Shown: positions 52,374-62,164, counted from the stretch's first letter. The stretch is DNA of 64,000 nucleotides from Cyanidium caldarium (GCA_026184775.1 JANCYW010000005.1:272501-336500); one strand, 5' to 3'. Numbers and translations are program-made. Notes: generated by a model not told the origin, from the letters alone.

Positions 52374-54434
52374 TCAGCCGTGTGCCCGTTGGCGCGCCCC
52401 GCCTTTCAGGTCGCTGTCGCCGGCCGGTGCATCGGGATGTCCTGTGCGCTGCTGCCGCCTCTCCTCGGCGTGCAGTCGCTGTTGCACCTCGGCGATAAAC
52501 GCCGCCGGCACCGTATACGTGCCGCTGAACCAACACGCCGCGCCCAGCACGGCCAGCAGATCCTGCGACACCTGCGGGCTGGACACCGCTGCGGCGTTGA
52601 GCGCGCCGCGCTCCCGCAACAGCTGTCGCGCCAGTGGCCACAGGCGCCGCCGCCGCTCCACACCGTTCAGCTGCGCCCAGCGGGAGTGCAGATCGCCACC
52701 GCCGCCGCCGGCCGTGTCGTGTTCCGTGTCGAGAAACGCCCGCGTGGCCGCCTCCAGCGCGAAACAGCGGTGTCCCAGAAACGCCATGGTGCCGTAATCC
52801 AAGCCCGCGGGCCACTGCAGGCTTTCGGGTGTCGGTGTCGTCGGCACGCCCGACGGATGCAACGCGCGCGCCGCCTCGACGATGAACCCCGGCGGCAGGG
52901 ATGCCGGATGCGGGATGCACGGACGCAGGCGGGCGGTGCTCAGCTCGGACGGCGGTGGTCGGGTGGTGTCCAGTCGCCGCCGCCAGTACGACGCCTTGTA
53001 CTGCAGAAACTGTCGGCGCATTTGGTGCAACACTGTGCGTGCGGCAGCATCATCGCCACCGTCGGTCGCTTGGCGCCAGGCGGCGGCATCGCATGCCGAC
53101 GCCTCACTGCCCCTAACACGCTGCAGCAGCACCGCCAGCAGCGCCGCCGGTCGCAACGTCTCCGGGCGCAACCGATACGGTGCTTCGGCAGCGGGACTGG
53201 ACACGCCCAGCGCTTGCAACACCTGCCGCGCGGCGTCGTGCTCGGCGACGATAATCGAGCGGCCCGAACCGCGCGCCGCCGCCACCCCGAACACCTGGAG
53301 CTGCACCTCAAACCAGGAGTTGTCGGTGAGCCGACCGACCTCCTGCACCAGCTGGTACTCTAGCGGTTGCGGCGATGCAGCGGAAGGAACGGTTGCGGTG
53401 GCCTGACCGTCGGCCGGTTCGCTGACAGCGCCACGACGCCGTTGTCGGGCGTCGCGCCGCGCCGCGTGCGTCCACAGTCGCAGTTCGCGCTCCAGGGCCT
53501 CTTTCGGATGCGGCGACATCGGCGTCGCTGCAGATGTCCTATCGGGCTCTGCGTGATCACCCGCCGGGACGGGCTCATCGCTGCTTTCGGCGGCAGTCGC
53601 CTCTCGCGATGGCCACGTCGGTTCGGCACCCTGCTGGGGCTGATCGGCCGTCAGCGTCTGCCGCACGAATCGGTGCGCCACGTCGTAACCGTGCTCCAGG
53701 AAGATGGCGCCGACGAGCGCCTCGTACGCGCCCGCCAGCACGGGCAGCGCGCCAGACTCGCCTACCGACGGCGACGGCGGCAGGCGCCGTCGCAGCAGCC
53801 GGTCCAAACCGAGTTGGCACGCTACTCGCGCCAAATGTTCGTTGCACACGTGCGCGTTGACGATGGCAAACTGTCGCGCCACCAGCGACGCCGTCAGCGC
53901 GTTGGGCGAGCGCGCGCACACCTCGGCCGCGTGCACCGTGACGCACAGATTGACCACCCGGTCGCCGACAAACTCCAGACCCACATTGTGCCGTCGATAG
54001 AGGTGGTGGCGTAGCTGCTCCGGTGCGCAGCGCGGCAGCGCGTCCTGAAACGCGTGGATGGTCAGCGCTGAGGCGTGCGTGAGCGCGCGGTGTAGCAGCC
54101 GCACACCGTGCACCAACGACCCGTCCGGGCAGTGAACATCAGCAAATGCCGGAATACCGTAGCGGCGACACAGCGCCTGGTATTGTTGCAGCGTGCCCGC
54201 CTTAAGGTCGTCGATGCCCCGCAGAGCGACGAACGGAGCACCGGACGTGGCCGTGGTGCGCCCGAACGGTCGACCGCAAGGTGCCTCGACCGCTTCCGCA
54301 CGTACTGTCCATCCTCGCCGTGCTTGCAGTGCAACAGGCGCGAGCGCACTGGTTCTGTATAACGGCCAGCACCCCGCGACGCCCTGACCACCCACCGACC
54401 GCCAGACGAGAAGCCCACCGACCCCGCAGCGCAT
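52374..54434 (-). CDS. Organellar protein with two RNase III-like folds and a dsRBD (mL44-like)
   Basis: The 686-residue protein starts with a basic leader (MRCGVGGLLVWRSVGGQG...). Residues ~90-260 are an RNase III fold: HNVGLEFVGDRVVNL and LPVLAGAYEALVGAIFLEHG. Against the bacterial signature, the first acidic residue of 'NERLEFLGD' is Val and the Asp of 'ILAD..EALIGA' is Gly, so catalysis is doubtful. Residues ~357-410 are a dsRNA-binding domain (EYQLVQEVGRLTDNSWFEV, AEHDAARQVLQAL). A second, more degenerate RNase III-like segment begins near residue 545 (LDYGTMAFLGHRCFALEAAT) and runs to DLLAVLGAACWFSGTY. Dead RNase III plus dsRBD is the make-up of mitochondrial ribosomal protein mL44. A plastid or mitochondrial processing factor is the alternative. 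Confidence 0.7.
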   Translation of the reverse strand: MRCGVGGLLVWRSVGGQGVAGCWPLYRTSALAPVALQARRGWTVRAEAVEAPCGRPFGRTTATSGAPFVALRGIDDLKAGTLQQYQALCRRYGIPAFADVHCPDGSLVHGVRLLHRALTHASALTIHAFQDALPRCAPEQLRHHLYRRHNVGLEFVGDRVVNLCVTVHAAEVCARSPNALTASLVARQFAIVNAHVCNEHLARVACQLGLDRLLRRRLPPSPSVGESGALPVLAGAYEALVGAIFLEHGYDVAHRFVRQTLTADQPQQGAEPTWPSREATAAESSDEPVPAGDHAEPDRTSAATPMSPHPKEALERELRLWTHAARRDARQRRRGAVSEPADGQATATVPSAASPQPLEYQLVQEVGRLTDNSWFEVQLQVFGVAAARGSGRSIIVAEHDAARQVLQALGVSSPAAEAPYRLRPETLRPAALLAVLLQRVRGSEASACDAAAWRQATDGGDDAAARTVLHQMRRQFLQYKASYWRRRLDTTRPPPSELSTARLRPCIPHPASLPPGFIVEAARALHPSGVPTTPTPESLQWPAGLDYGTMAFLGHRCFALEAATRAFLDTEHDTAGGGGGDLHSRWAQLNGVERRRRLWPLARQLLRERGALNAAAVSSPQVSQDLLAVLGAACWFSGTYTVPAAFIAEVQQRLHAEERRQQRTGHPDAPAGDSDLKGGARQRAHG

Positions 54435-54861
54435 AGCCAACCCGCGCACCAATTCGGAACCCGGCAACCCACCCAATAGAACCCCCGTTGTGGTGCCCCA
54501 GCCTACCACTCAACAACAACTATTACCCGTCTTGGCACCTCTACTGTGCACCCTACCACCTGGTGTCCCACCGGAGCGTGCCCTCTCACGACACGCGTCC
54601 ACCATGGAGTGCTGTCGCCCGGTCGCCGCGCCGTCGTCGCCATCGCGCGAGCGGCGTCGCGCGCGGGGGAGGCGCAGCCGCTGCGGTGCTGGGCTGGGTG
54701 CGGTCGCCCAGATGGAGGGACAGCGAGGCGGTGCGAGAATGCGGTAAGCTGGACGTGCAGAGAGGGTGCAAGGGAGAGCTGGAGACCGTGCGGGAGGCGT
54801 GTTTGTCGCATTGAAAGAGGGTGGGTGTGTCTCGGTATGTCTGGATGGGGCGCTGAGGGAG
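54435..54861. other. Divergent promoter between the RNase III-like and SERAC1-like genes
   Basis: A 427-base spacer with both promoters and possibly a short upstream part of the SERAC1-like frame. No separate gene is supported. Confidence 0.5.
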
Positions 54862-57147
54862 ATGGCGGGAGCGGTGTTGTCGACGGGCGAGTCGGGCTGC
54901 GGGCGGCGACGGCAGGTGCTGCGCTGGTTGGTGGCAGCGCAGGTGGGGCAGGCGGGGGAGCGGTTGCGGGTGGTGCGTGAGTTGGAGGCGGCGTTGGCGG
55001 GGGTGCGGGAGGAGGTGTTGCGGCAGGGCGGTGGGTCGGTGTTGGAGCGGTTGGCGCGGGCGTGGCGGGTGGAGGTGGAGGCGGCGGGGTGGTGGGCGCT
55101 GGCGCGGTCGCGGTATTGGGGTGGGCGAGTGGGCAGTTTGGCGGTTTTGTCGCGCGAATGTAGGGCGGCAAGCGTGTGTGCCGGCCGGTTGTTGCTGGAG
55201 GTGGCCCCGCAGCAGCTGGAGGAGAGCACACCGCTGCAGCTGGAGATGGCTCGCAATGCGCAACTGGCGCCGTTGTTGTGGCAGCGCTGGCTGCGCAGAC
55301 GACCTTCGTCTGTGTTACCCGTCCATGGAGGGCGTGTCCGCGGCGTGACCGTATTGGAGGCGCTGCGTGTGGCGCTGGAAAAGGTGCTCGATACCGGAGG
55401 CGGCAGCGAGTGGACGCAGTGGATGCCCATGTACAGCATGGACGAGGACGGCCTGCTGGCCATGCCCTATGAGCGACCGGAACGGGAGCAGGCGAGCGCT
55501 TTGGCGGTGGCCGCGGTGCGCAGAGGCGACCCGCGGGCGGTCTCGATCCTGCTGCGGCACTGCGACGCGCCGTGCTCCGAGGAAGTGATGCGGGCGTTGC
55601 TGGCAGTGGCGCTGTGGCGGTTTGAAGAGCAGGATGTCGGCGACCGAGGTAACATCTACGACGACGCCGAAGACGACGACGGCCAGAGCAGTGCAGCTGC
55701 TGACCGGGCACCGCACGCGTCCGATGCGCTGCGCCATGCGCTGGCCCGCGGTCTGCCGTCGGTGTTCTCGCAGCGTCTGGCGGCCGCGTATCCGGAGTGG
55801 ATTCGCGTGTTGACGCAGTGGCGGTTGCGCGACGACCACAGTCTGCTGCGGGCGTGCGCCATCAGCGCCCTGGAGAACGCCTGCAACGAAGCGGACGGCA
55901 AGCGGTGCGCAGTGCGTTACGACGACGATGTGTATGTGTTGGCGCCGGATGAGGCGCTGTCGACATCGTTTGCACCCGGTCTGGATATCGTATTGGTGCA
56001 CGGCATCCGCGGCGATCCGCTGTTGACGTGGCGCTGCGGCGCGATGCAGAGCGCCGCCGAGGAGGCCGCGGCAGCGGAGGCACCGGTGCGCACCAGCAAG
56101 CGCACGGTGGGGGTGTGGCGCGAGCGGTTGTGGCCCCGTGAGTGGCTGGCGCGCGACCTCGGCGACGACCGGGTCCGCATTCTCACCGTCGGCTACGCCA
56201 GTGCGCTGACCGCCTGGGGCAGCAGTGCGCGCACGCCGGCGCCGCCGCCGCTGCGCGAACAGGCGCTGACGCTGCGGCACAAGTTGGTGCAGGCGGGCGT
56301 AGGGCAGCGGGCGCTGCTGTTGGTGGCGCACTCGTACGGCGGTCTGATCGCCAAACAGCTGGCGGTGTCGGAGGCGGTGTCGGACCCGCCGGGTGCGCTC
56401 CTGGAGGCCCTGCGCGGGGTGGTGTTCTACTCGACGCCACATCACGGCTCGTCGTTTGCCGGCAAGATCCTCGGCGGGGTGCTGGACAAGGCCATGCGCC
56501 CGGCCGTTCCGCTCACCGAGATGTTGCCCTATAATGACACGCTGGAGACGTTGCATGCGTGTTTTCTGGCGGTGTTGCGCGATCCGGAGCGGCGCCTGCA
56601 CGGCAGCGAACGACTGCACCACCGAATGGGTCAGTGGTGGGAGTCGTGGTTGCGGGCCACCCATGAACACCGCCAGCGACGACAACGCGAGTGGGAGATG
56701 GGCGCGACGGAGGCGGGCATGTACGACACGGCGGTATCGCGGGCGCGCACGTTAGCGGAACGCGGCGATCAAATCATGGACGTGCTGGGCCCGGTAGCCG
56801 TCGGTCTCGATTATGTGCAAGGGCTGTTGCGCGAACAGGACCCGAACGGCAGCGTGGAGGATCATCGTCGCCCACCGATGCTGCCGCGCACCCCCGCCTT
56901 GCCCAGCGCCGTGCGGGTGTTGAGTTTCGCCGAGGGCCGCCCCACCCAAACCTGGGGCGGCGGCCGGTTCCGCATGGTGACGCCGGCTTCGGCCGACCCG
57001 GGTATCGGGACGGTGGTGCGTGTTGCTCATGCCGATCACCTGCAGGTGTGCAAGCCGCCCTCTCGCGACGATATACGGTATCGCGGGGTGTTGGAGGTGG
57101 CGTGCGACATTCTACATAGCGTGGAAGTCGGAGGGGAGAGAGTGTAA
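54862..57147 (+). CDS. SERAC1-like alpha/beta hydrolase
   Basis: A 761-residue protein. The catalytic part (residues ~370-600) follows SERAC1: LDIVLVHGIRGDPLLTWR, WPREWLARDLGDDRVRILTVGY, LLLVAHSYGGLIAKQLAV with the nucleophile Ser near residue 490 (HSYGG instead of the usual HSMGG), and GVVFYSTPHHGSSFAG. A later His in the GTVVRVAHADHLQVCKP stretch near the end fits the catalytic His. The N-terminal ~350 residues are helical and Ala/Arg/Leu-rich, like the ARM-like region of SERAC1. In animals SERAC1 acts in phosphatidylglycerol remodelling at mitochondrial/ER contacts. Start at the first ATG; the frame is open for 32 further codons without one. A short acidic insertion lies near residue 280. 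Confidence 0.85.
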   Translation: MAGAVLSTGESGCGRRRQVLRWLVAAQVGQAGERLRVVRELEAALAGVREEVLRQGGGSVLERLARAWRVEVEAAGWWALARSRYWGGRVGSLAVLSRECRAASVCAGRLLLEVAPQQLEESTPLQLEMARNAQLAPLLWQRWLRRRPSSVLPVHGGRVRGVTVLEALRVALEKVLDTGGGSEWTQWMPMYSMDEDGLLAMPYERPEREQASALAVAAVRRGDPRAVSILLRHCDAPCSEEVMRALLAVALWRFEEQDVGDRGNIYDDAEDDDGQSSAAADRAPHASDALRHALARGLPSVFSQRLAAAYPEWIRVLTQWRLRDDHSLLRACAISALENACNEADGKRCAVRYDDDVYVLAPDEALSTSFAPGLDIVLVHGIRGDPLLTWRCGAMQSAAEEAAAAEAPVRTSKRTVGVWRERLWPREWLARDLGDDRVRILTVGYASALTAWGSSARTPAPPPLREQALTLRHKLVQAGVGQRALLLVAHSYGGLIAKQLAVSEAVSDPPGALLEALRGVVFYSTPHHGSSFAGKILGGVLDKAMRPAVPLTEMLPYNDTLETLHACFLAVLRDPERRLHGSERLHHRMGQWWESWLRATHEHRQRRQREWEMGATEAGMYDTAVSRARTLAERGDQIMDVLGPVAVGLDYVQGLLREQDPNGSVEDHRRPPMLPRTPALPSAVRVLSFAEGRPTQTWGGGRFRMVTPASADPGIGTVVRVAHADHLQVCKPPSRDDIRYRGVLEVACDILHSVEVGGERV

Positions 57148-57362
57148 AGTGTTTGACGATGGATTAGGGCAGGCGCGGCGTGAGAGCATGTCGTTGTTTA
57201 GATGGCGAGCGTGTGCGTGTGCACAGAAACGCATGGGGGCGTGTTCGCAGTGCGACCTATCGCTGAGGCACCCGCACCCGCACGCACCCGCCCAAACGCC
57301 ACCGCGGCAGCCGTGCAGGCGGCGTTTCGGTCGGCTCCGGTGCACACGGTGGCCTCGGCACC

Positions 57363-57390
57363 GGCTGACGGGCTGACGGGCTGACGGGCT
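57363..57390 (+). repeat. Short tandem repeat GGCTGACG x3.5
   Basis: Three and a half copies of an 8-base unit end four bases before the start codon of the oxidoreductase gene, so they lie in its 5' leader. Confidence 0.9.
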
Positions 57391-57394
57391 CAGC

Positions 57395-58444
57395 ATGACC
57401 CCGAAGCTCGTGGGTATCTGCGTCATGGGGCTGGGTGAGATGGGCATCATTCACGCGCGCAACTTGGCGCGAGCGCCGGGGGTGGAGGTATCGTTGGCGT
57501 CACGGCGCAAAGACGCGTTGCACGTGTTGGGCACGGAGTTGCACGTGCCGCCGGAGCGCTGGTTTGCCAGTTACGAGTCGGCGTTGGCGTCGCCGCAGAT
57601 CGACGCGGTGGTTATCGCGACGCGGCCGACGGAACATCCGACACATATCCAGGCGGCGGCGGCAGCGGGCAAGCACGTCTTCTGCGAGAAACCGCTGGGC
57701 GTCGCGGTGCGCGATATCGAGCAGGCGCTGGCGGCGGTGAGCGACGCCCGACGTCGACAGCACCCGCGGCCGCTGCTGTTCATGACTGGATTCCATCGCC
57801 GCTACGACCCGTCGTACCACCGCGGCAAACAGCTGCTGGAGGCGGACCGCATCGGGCAGCCGACGGTGTTCAAGGGCACCTCCGGCGATCCGGAATATCC
57901 GGTCAAGTACCAGCGCGACATCGGCTATCCGGCGCTGCTGTTGGACTTGGCGGTGCACGACATTGATTTGGCGCGGTGGCTGCTGCGCAGCGAGGTGCGG
58001 CAGGTGCATACGGTGTGTGCGGCGCTGGTGTATCCGCACCTGCTCGGGTTGGGCGACGCGGACACCGGCGTGGTGGTGCTGGAGATGGAGAACGGCACGC
58101 TGGCTAGCCTGCACCTGTGTCGCGCGTTTCAGTACGGCTACAACGTGACCAGCGAATTGGTGGGCGCGCGCGGGTCGCTGCAGCTGGGCGAGCTCAAGGG
58201 CGCCGGCGAGGCGGTGCGGGTGCTGGGCGCCGACGGACAGAGCGCCGAGCGCATCGTGTGGGATTTCGGGGAGCGTTTTGCGCAAGCGTTTGCGCGAGAG
58301 ATGCAAGTGTTTGCCGAGGCGGTGCACAGCGGTAGTCTGCCGCCGGATGCGCCCACCGAGGTGGACGGTCTCGAGGCGACGCGCGTGGCCGAGGCGATGG
58401 TGCGGTCCTGGCGCACGGGGCAGCCGCAACGGGTGGAACGATGA
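57395..58444 (+). CDS. Gfo/Idh/MocA oxidoreductase, inositol 2-dehydrogenase-like
   Basis: A 349-residue NAD(P)-dependent sugar/polyol dehydrogenase. The nucleotide-binding loop is VMGLGEMGIIHARNL; IDAVVIATRPTEHPTHIQAA, KHVFCEKPLGV (the EKP motif with the conserved Lys) and FMTGFHRRYDPSY follow. LDLAVHDIDLARWLL is the D...HD.D signature of the inositol dehydrogenase branch, with the catalytic His. It has normal family length and no insertions or leader, so it is cytosolic. Substrate is not certain; bacterial relatives oxidise myo-inositol or related cyclitols. MIPS and an inositol monophosphatase occur elsewhere in the window but are not adjacent. Confidence 0.87.
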   Translation: MTPKLVGICVMGLGEMGIIHARNLARAPGVEVSLASRRKDALHVLGTELHVPPERWFASYESALASPQIDAVVIATRPTEHPTHIQAAAAAGKHVFCEKPLGVAVRDIEQALAAVSDARRRQHPRPLLFMTGFHRRYDPSYHRGKQLLEADRIGQPTVFKGTSGDPEYPVKYQRDIGYPALLLDLAVHDIDLARWLLRSEVRQVHTVCAALVYPHLLGLGDADTGVVVLEMENGTLASLHLCRAFQYGYNVTSELVGARGSLQLGELKGAGEAVRVLGADGQSAERIVWDFGERFAQAFAREMQVFAEAVHSGSLPPDAPTEVDGLEATRVAEAMVRSWRTGQPQRVER

Positions 58445-58557
58445 GGAGGTGGCAGGAAGACGAGTGTGCCGGTCTGGGGTTCTGTCGAGGGAGAGGGAGT
58501 AAGGATGGGAGCGTCGTGAGGAAAAGGTACTGCTTGCTATTTGCGGATAACCCGCTT

Positions 58558-58931
58558 CTACTCCTCCACCAACGCTTTGGCCGGCGGCAGGAAACAGGCG
58601 TCAATGGAATGGTAGAACCGCGCAATGGTTCCTCCTCGATCTCCTGCAGCATGTGCCACTCCGCGGCGAGCAGCGCTTCGATTTGGCCCTCGTGCTGCTG
58701 CAGCGAACCCGGACCGGCACTCTCACTCTCTACCCACAGGGCGCCCTTGGGACCGATCAGCGCCATCGAGCCCTCGTGATGGTGGTCGCCGAAGAGGGTG
58801 AGCAGGACCTGTGGCAGGGTATCCGGCTCATTGACCATGCGCCAGGCACCAGGCACGCACTGGTTGAAGGCCCGAACGAACGCGGTATTGTTGACGCGTG
58901 GCGTGCCAGAGTTGTACATGCGCAGCCCCAA
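58558..58931 (-). pseudogene. Broken partial copy of a class-3 lipase gene (C-terminal part)
   Basis: This fragment matches the last ~120 residues of the intact lipase at 59383-61743 at moderate identity: LRMYNSGTPRVNNTAFVRAFNQ against VRMYNFGSPRVGNAVFARTFNQ, then GALWVESESAG against GALWVEGQSAG, and IEALLAAE against IEALIKAE. After that the frame slips: the remaining family-like end (residues IARFYHSIDACFLPPAKALV, stop at 58558) is in another frame and aligns with KALLHHLEDAYFVALAHTLL. Upstream, the expected GHSLGG region is not readable and a stop lies 14 codons before LRMYN. So an old tandem duplicate has lost its 5' part and decayed. Confidence 0.8.
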
Positions 58932-59382
58932 AAATCCGACGTGGAGCGGTGCCTACGTGTCGCCCTGGGCAACACCTCGCGCGTTCCGTGCGATTGCACG
59001 TGCGTCACAACTTGGAGGCAGAGTGGGCGCGCGACGCGGAGATTTCCGCGATAGGCAGCGACATGACGGGACGGTTTGCAGCCGATGCGATGCGGGACGT
59101 GTTGCGAGGACGACAGAGCACGGAACACGCCATGATAGGACTCCGGAATGCAAAGTGCGGAGTGGGGTGATTCTATCTCAGCGAGGGAGCGTGTGTGGTC
59201 GTCTGAACGATGCGACGGAGAGCTGGCATCGAGGGTTTGGCGGCTGCGCGGCGGGCGCAGTATCCTCTCGCCTCTGTGGGCTCCCACGCAAAAGAGACTT
59301 CAACTGCTCAGACGCCGCAGCGTGTGCTCCCTATGATTTCATCACCCCACCGCCCTGTTCACATTCTACCGGCCCCTCCCGC
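58932..59382. other. Spacer with possible remains of the broken lipase copy
   Basis: These 451 bases lie between the lipase fragment and the intact lipase. I looked for the missing GHSLGG part of the broken copy on the minus strand and did not find it. Nothing else is supported. Confidence 0.5.
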
Positions 59383-61743
59383 TCACGACCGCAACAGCGT
59401 GTGCGCCAGAGCCACAAAATACGCATCCTCCAGATGGTGCAGCAGTGCCTTGTTGTTGACGATGCTCTCAAAGGCGCGCTGCTCGGCCTTGATCAACGCC
59501 TCGATCGGGTGCCAGCGCTCCTTGAGTGGATCCTCACCCGCGCTCTGCCCCTCCACCCACAGCGCGCCGTCGGGATTCACCAGCACCGTGAACCCGACGT
59601 GGTGATAGTCCATGGAGATGGTGCGCGGCATGCGCGCCACCACGTCGGCGTCGTTCACGAGGCGGTACGCTGTCGGCACGTGCTGGTTGAAGGTGCGGGC
59701 GAACACCGCGTTGCCCACGCGCGGAGAACCGAAGTTGTACATGCGCACGCGCACCGACGGCGACACGCGCTGCGCCGTGTCCAGCGCCGCCAGTGTGGCC
59801 ATGGCGCCGCCCAGGGAGTGACCGGTAAAGTACAACTCCGGCACGCCGCTCTCCACAAAGTAGTCCACCACGCGCCGCACCGCGTCGCGGATGGAGCGGA
59901 ACGCCTCCGCGAAACCGGCGTGGATGGCGGCGCCCTCCGCACCGCAGTCCTCCGAGTAGTCGTCCTGATACATCTTGGCGTCGGTGAGAAAGTCGCGCCA
60001 CGACATCTGCGCCGTGCCGCGGAAGGCAAATATCACCTTGCGCGTATGCACCGCCGGCGGCGAGCGCCACACGTAGAACTCGGTGTCGGTGCCCAGGTGT
60101 TTGACAAACATCAGCCGCTCGGTGTCGCGGTAGCTGACAATCTCCTGCGTCACCTGCCTCTGCAGTTCATCCCACTCGCGCAGCTCGCCCGGTGGCACAT
60201 CCGACTCGCGGATCAGCTTCTCGATGGCCTCGGCGGTGGCCGTAGGGTCTGCGCGCGCCTGCGCCACCGCTTGGTCGAATGCGGAGCGCGCGGCATCGCT
60301 CCAGCGGCGCGTCGTCTGGTACGCGAAATCCATCAGCGATGGCGAACTCGGGTCGGCGGGCGGAATGCCGCTGCCGCCGCCCTCTCCATCTGGTTTGGCG
60401 AACGGGGTGAACGTCAGGTCGGGAATATCGCGCAGTCGCACGCGCCGCTTATCCGTATACCACGGGGTGGCCATGCGCGTCAGCACCGCCTCGTCGTGCT
60501 CATAGTCGCGCACGTAAAACACCACCGGCTCGCCGCTGTGCGCCTCCGCCTCGGGCGGATACTCGATGTCGAACGAGGTGTCCACGCGCCCGGTCAGCAC
60601 GCCGGCAAAACGCTCGCGCACAAAATCGCCCGACAAGTACGTGGTGGCCAGCTGGTCGTGCTCGAAGCGACGGCCGTCCTCCGGCCGCGGGTCGCGATAC
60701 GCGTCAAAGGTGAACCCGGCCATCAGCAGCGCGGTCTGGAGGTCGAAGCGCTCGGCGCGGCCGCGGCGCGGTGCCACGATCGAGTCCGCCTCCACGATGC
60801 CCAGGGAGGCCATGGCCTCCGACGTCTTGGCGTCGATAAAGGCGTCGTACTGATCGCGTGCCGTCTGCAGCATCCGTTTGGCGTCGTCCACCGCCGGCGC
60901 CAGCCGTTGCGATACGTCATTGTTGGCGCGCTCAACCCGCTCTTGCAGGTCGCGCAACGACGACTCCACCGACTGCAGCGTATCCGGCAGCTCGGCGTCG
61001 CCCGGGCGAGCGCGCACCAGCCGCTGCATCGATTCGCGCGCCCGACCCACGGCTTGGGACACATCCTCCGGAATGGCACCCTGCACGGCCTCCAACGCCT
61101 GCTGGGACCACCGGTCGCAGTCTTTGCGCAACGACTCGAAGCGCGACTGCGCCTCGTTGGCCAAGTCGGACAACAGCGCGGACACATTCCGCTGTTGCGC
61201 GTTCGCCTGCTCCGCGTACAGCTTCTCCAGGGACTCCACCGCCGCACGAACCCGTGCGATAGCCGAGTCGTACTGGGACGTGTCAGCTTTAGACGAATTG
61301 AGCGAGTCGCGCCAGCGGAGCACGTGCTCGCGGACCGTGTCCATCGCATGCGCCGCCTGCGCCTGGAGGGAGGATCCGGACGTGCCGCCGCGCTGTCTCT
61401 GGCGCTGTCGCTGGAACCATCCGCGCACGTTGTCGATGAGTTTGTTGACGCGGCGCTTGATGGCCTGCTCCGCCCGCACCTCCACCGGCGGCACGCCGTG
61501 CGTCGGCGACAGTGGCAGATAGTCCTTGCCGACTATCCACCTTGGGCGGCGCGGCTCCTCCTGCATCAGGCACAGACGGTGTCCGCGTCGCCCGCGGCGC
61601 CCACGACGGGCCGTGCGCGAAGCACTTGGCGGCGTCGCCACCAGCACAAACATTCCGACAGAGACGACGGCGTTCAGGAGGGGGGGGGAAGAGGTGGCGC
61701 CCACGAGCAGCGGCACGAACGAGATGGACGCGGAGCTGCGCAT
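59383..61743 (-). CDS. Class-3 lipase, probably plastid
   Basis: A 786-residue lipase. The leader of ~60 residues (MRSSASISFVPLLVGATSS...) is Ser/Val/Arg-rich with a hydrophobic stretch and a basic cluster, typical of plastid import. Residues ~130-320 are a helical coiled-coil-like region. The lipase fold occupies the last ~270 residues: KVIFAFRGTAQMSWRDFLTD, ELYFTGHSLGGAMATLAAL with the nucleophile Ser near residue 640, RMYNFGSPRVGNAVFA, LVNDADVVARMP with the catalytic Asp, and MDYHHVGFTV with the catalytic His. The complete triad predicts activity on membrane galactolipids or phospholipids, as for plant plastid lipases. Start at the first ATG. A decayed partial copy lies ~450 bases downstream. 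Confidence 0.88.
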   Translation of the reverse strand: MRSSASISFVPLLVGATSSPPLLNAVVSVGMFVLVATPPSASRTARRGRRGRRGHRLCLMQEEPRRPRWIVGKDYLPLSPTHGVPPVEVRAEQAIKRRVNKLIDNVRGWFQRQRQRQRGGTSGSSLQAQAAHAMDTVREHVLRWRDSLNSSKADTSQYDSAIARVRAAVESLEKLYAEQANAQQRNVSALLSDLANEAQSRFESLRKDCDRWSQQALEAVQGAIPEDVSQAVGRARESMQRLVRARPGDAELPDTLQSVESSLRDLQERVERANNDVSQRLAPAVDDAKRMLQTARDQYDAFIDAKTSEAMASLGIVEADSIVAPRRGRAERFDLQTALLMAGFTFDAYRDPRPEDGRRFEHDQLATTYLSGDFVRERFAGVLTGRVDTSFDIEYPPEAEAHSGEPVVFYVRDYEHDEAVLTRMATPWYTDKRRVRLRDIPDLTFTPFAKPDGEGGGSGIPPADPSSPSLMDFAYQTTRRWSDAARSAFDQAVAQARADPTATAEAIEKLIRESDVPPGELREWDELQRQVTQEIVSYRDTERLMFVKHLGTDTEFYVWRSPPAVHTRKVIFAFRGTAQMSWRDFLTDAKMYQDDYSEDCGAEGAAIHAGFAEAFRSIRDAVRRVVDYFVESGVPELYFTGHSLGGAMATLAALDTAQRVSPSVRVRMYNFGSPRVGNAVFARTFNQHVPTAYRLVNDADVVARMPRTISMDYHHVGFTVLVNPDGALWVEGQSAGEDPLKERWHPIEALIKAEQRAFESIVNNKALLHHLEDAYFVALAHTLLRS

Positions 61744-62164
61744 GAGATTCCGCGTCGGTGCGCCGCGTCGCGTGCGTCGGTTGCGCTCGCGACGGATAGA
61801 GGACGTGGGCGGGAGGTGCGCAAGACAGAGTCGGGGCTGTGGGAGTGAGGACAGGTGAGTGGATTTCAGGGTGTGAGGAGTGCCGGGGGGACAGTCGATG
61901 CGTCAAAGTGGAATAGACTGGGCCGATCTGCGTTGATATCCGGCGGGCGTTCGTGCTCTCCAAGTGGTGAGTGCCGTTACGATGCTCTTTGGGGATAGCG
62001 GCGTGCCGTAACGAGGCCAGCATGTTCGTGGAGTACTGTGGACCGCTCTCCCGTCCTTATATTCCCAATTTGGCCACATTGCATGCGTTATTCCCCGCCG
62101 CGATCTCGCTCAGGCGGGCGTTCGGGTGCAGAGCGACACGGCATGGGTGCGTGCGCAGGTCCCC
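61744..62164. other. Spacer between the lipase promoter and the tRNA gene
   Basis: A 421-base stretch, less GC-rich toward the tRNA. It should contain the lipase promoter. No gene is supported. Confidence 0.5.

Noticed and set aside
54503-55711. A Pro-rich ~400-codon frame on the minus strand opposite the SERAC1-like gene
   Set aside because: Its Pro/Ala/Arg composition is that expected from the antisense of GC-rich coding DNA; it overlaps a well-supported gene.
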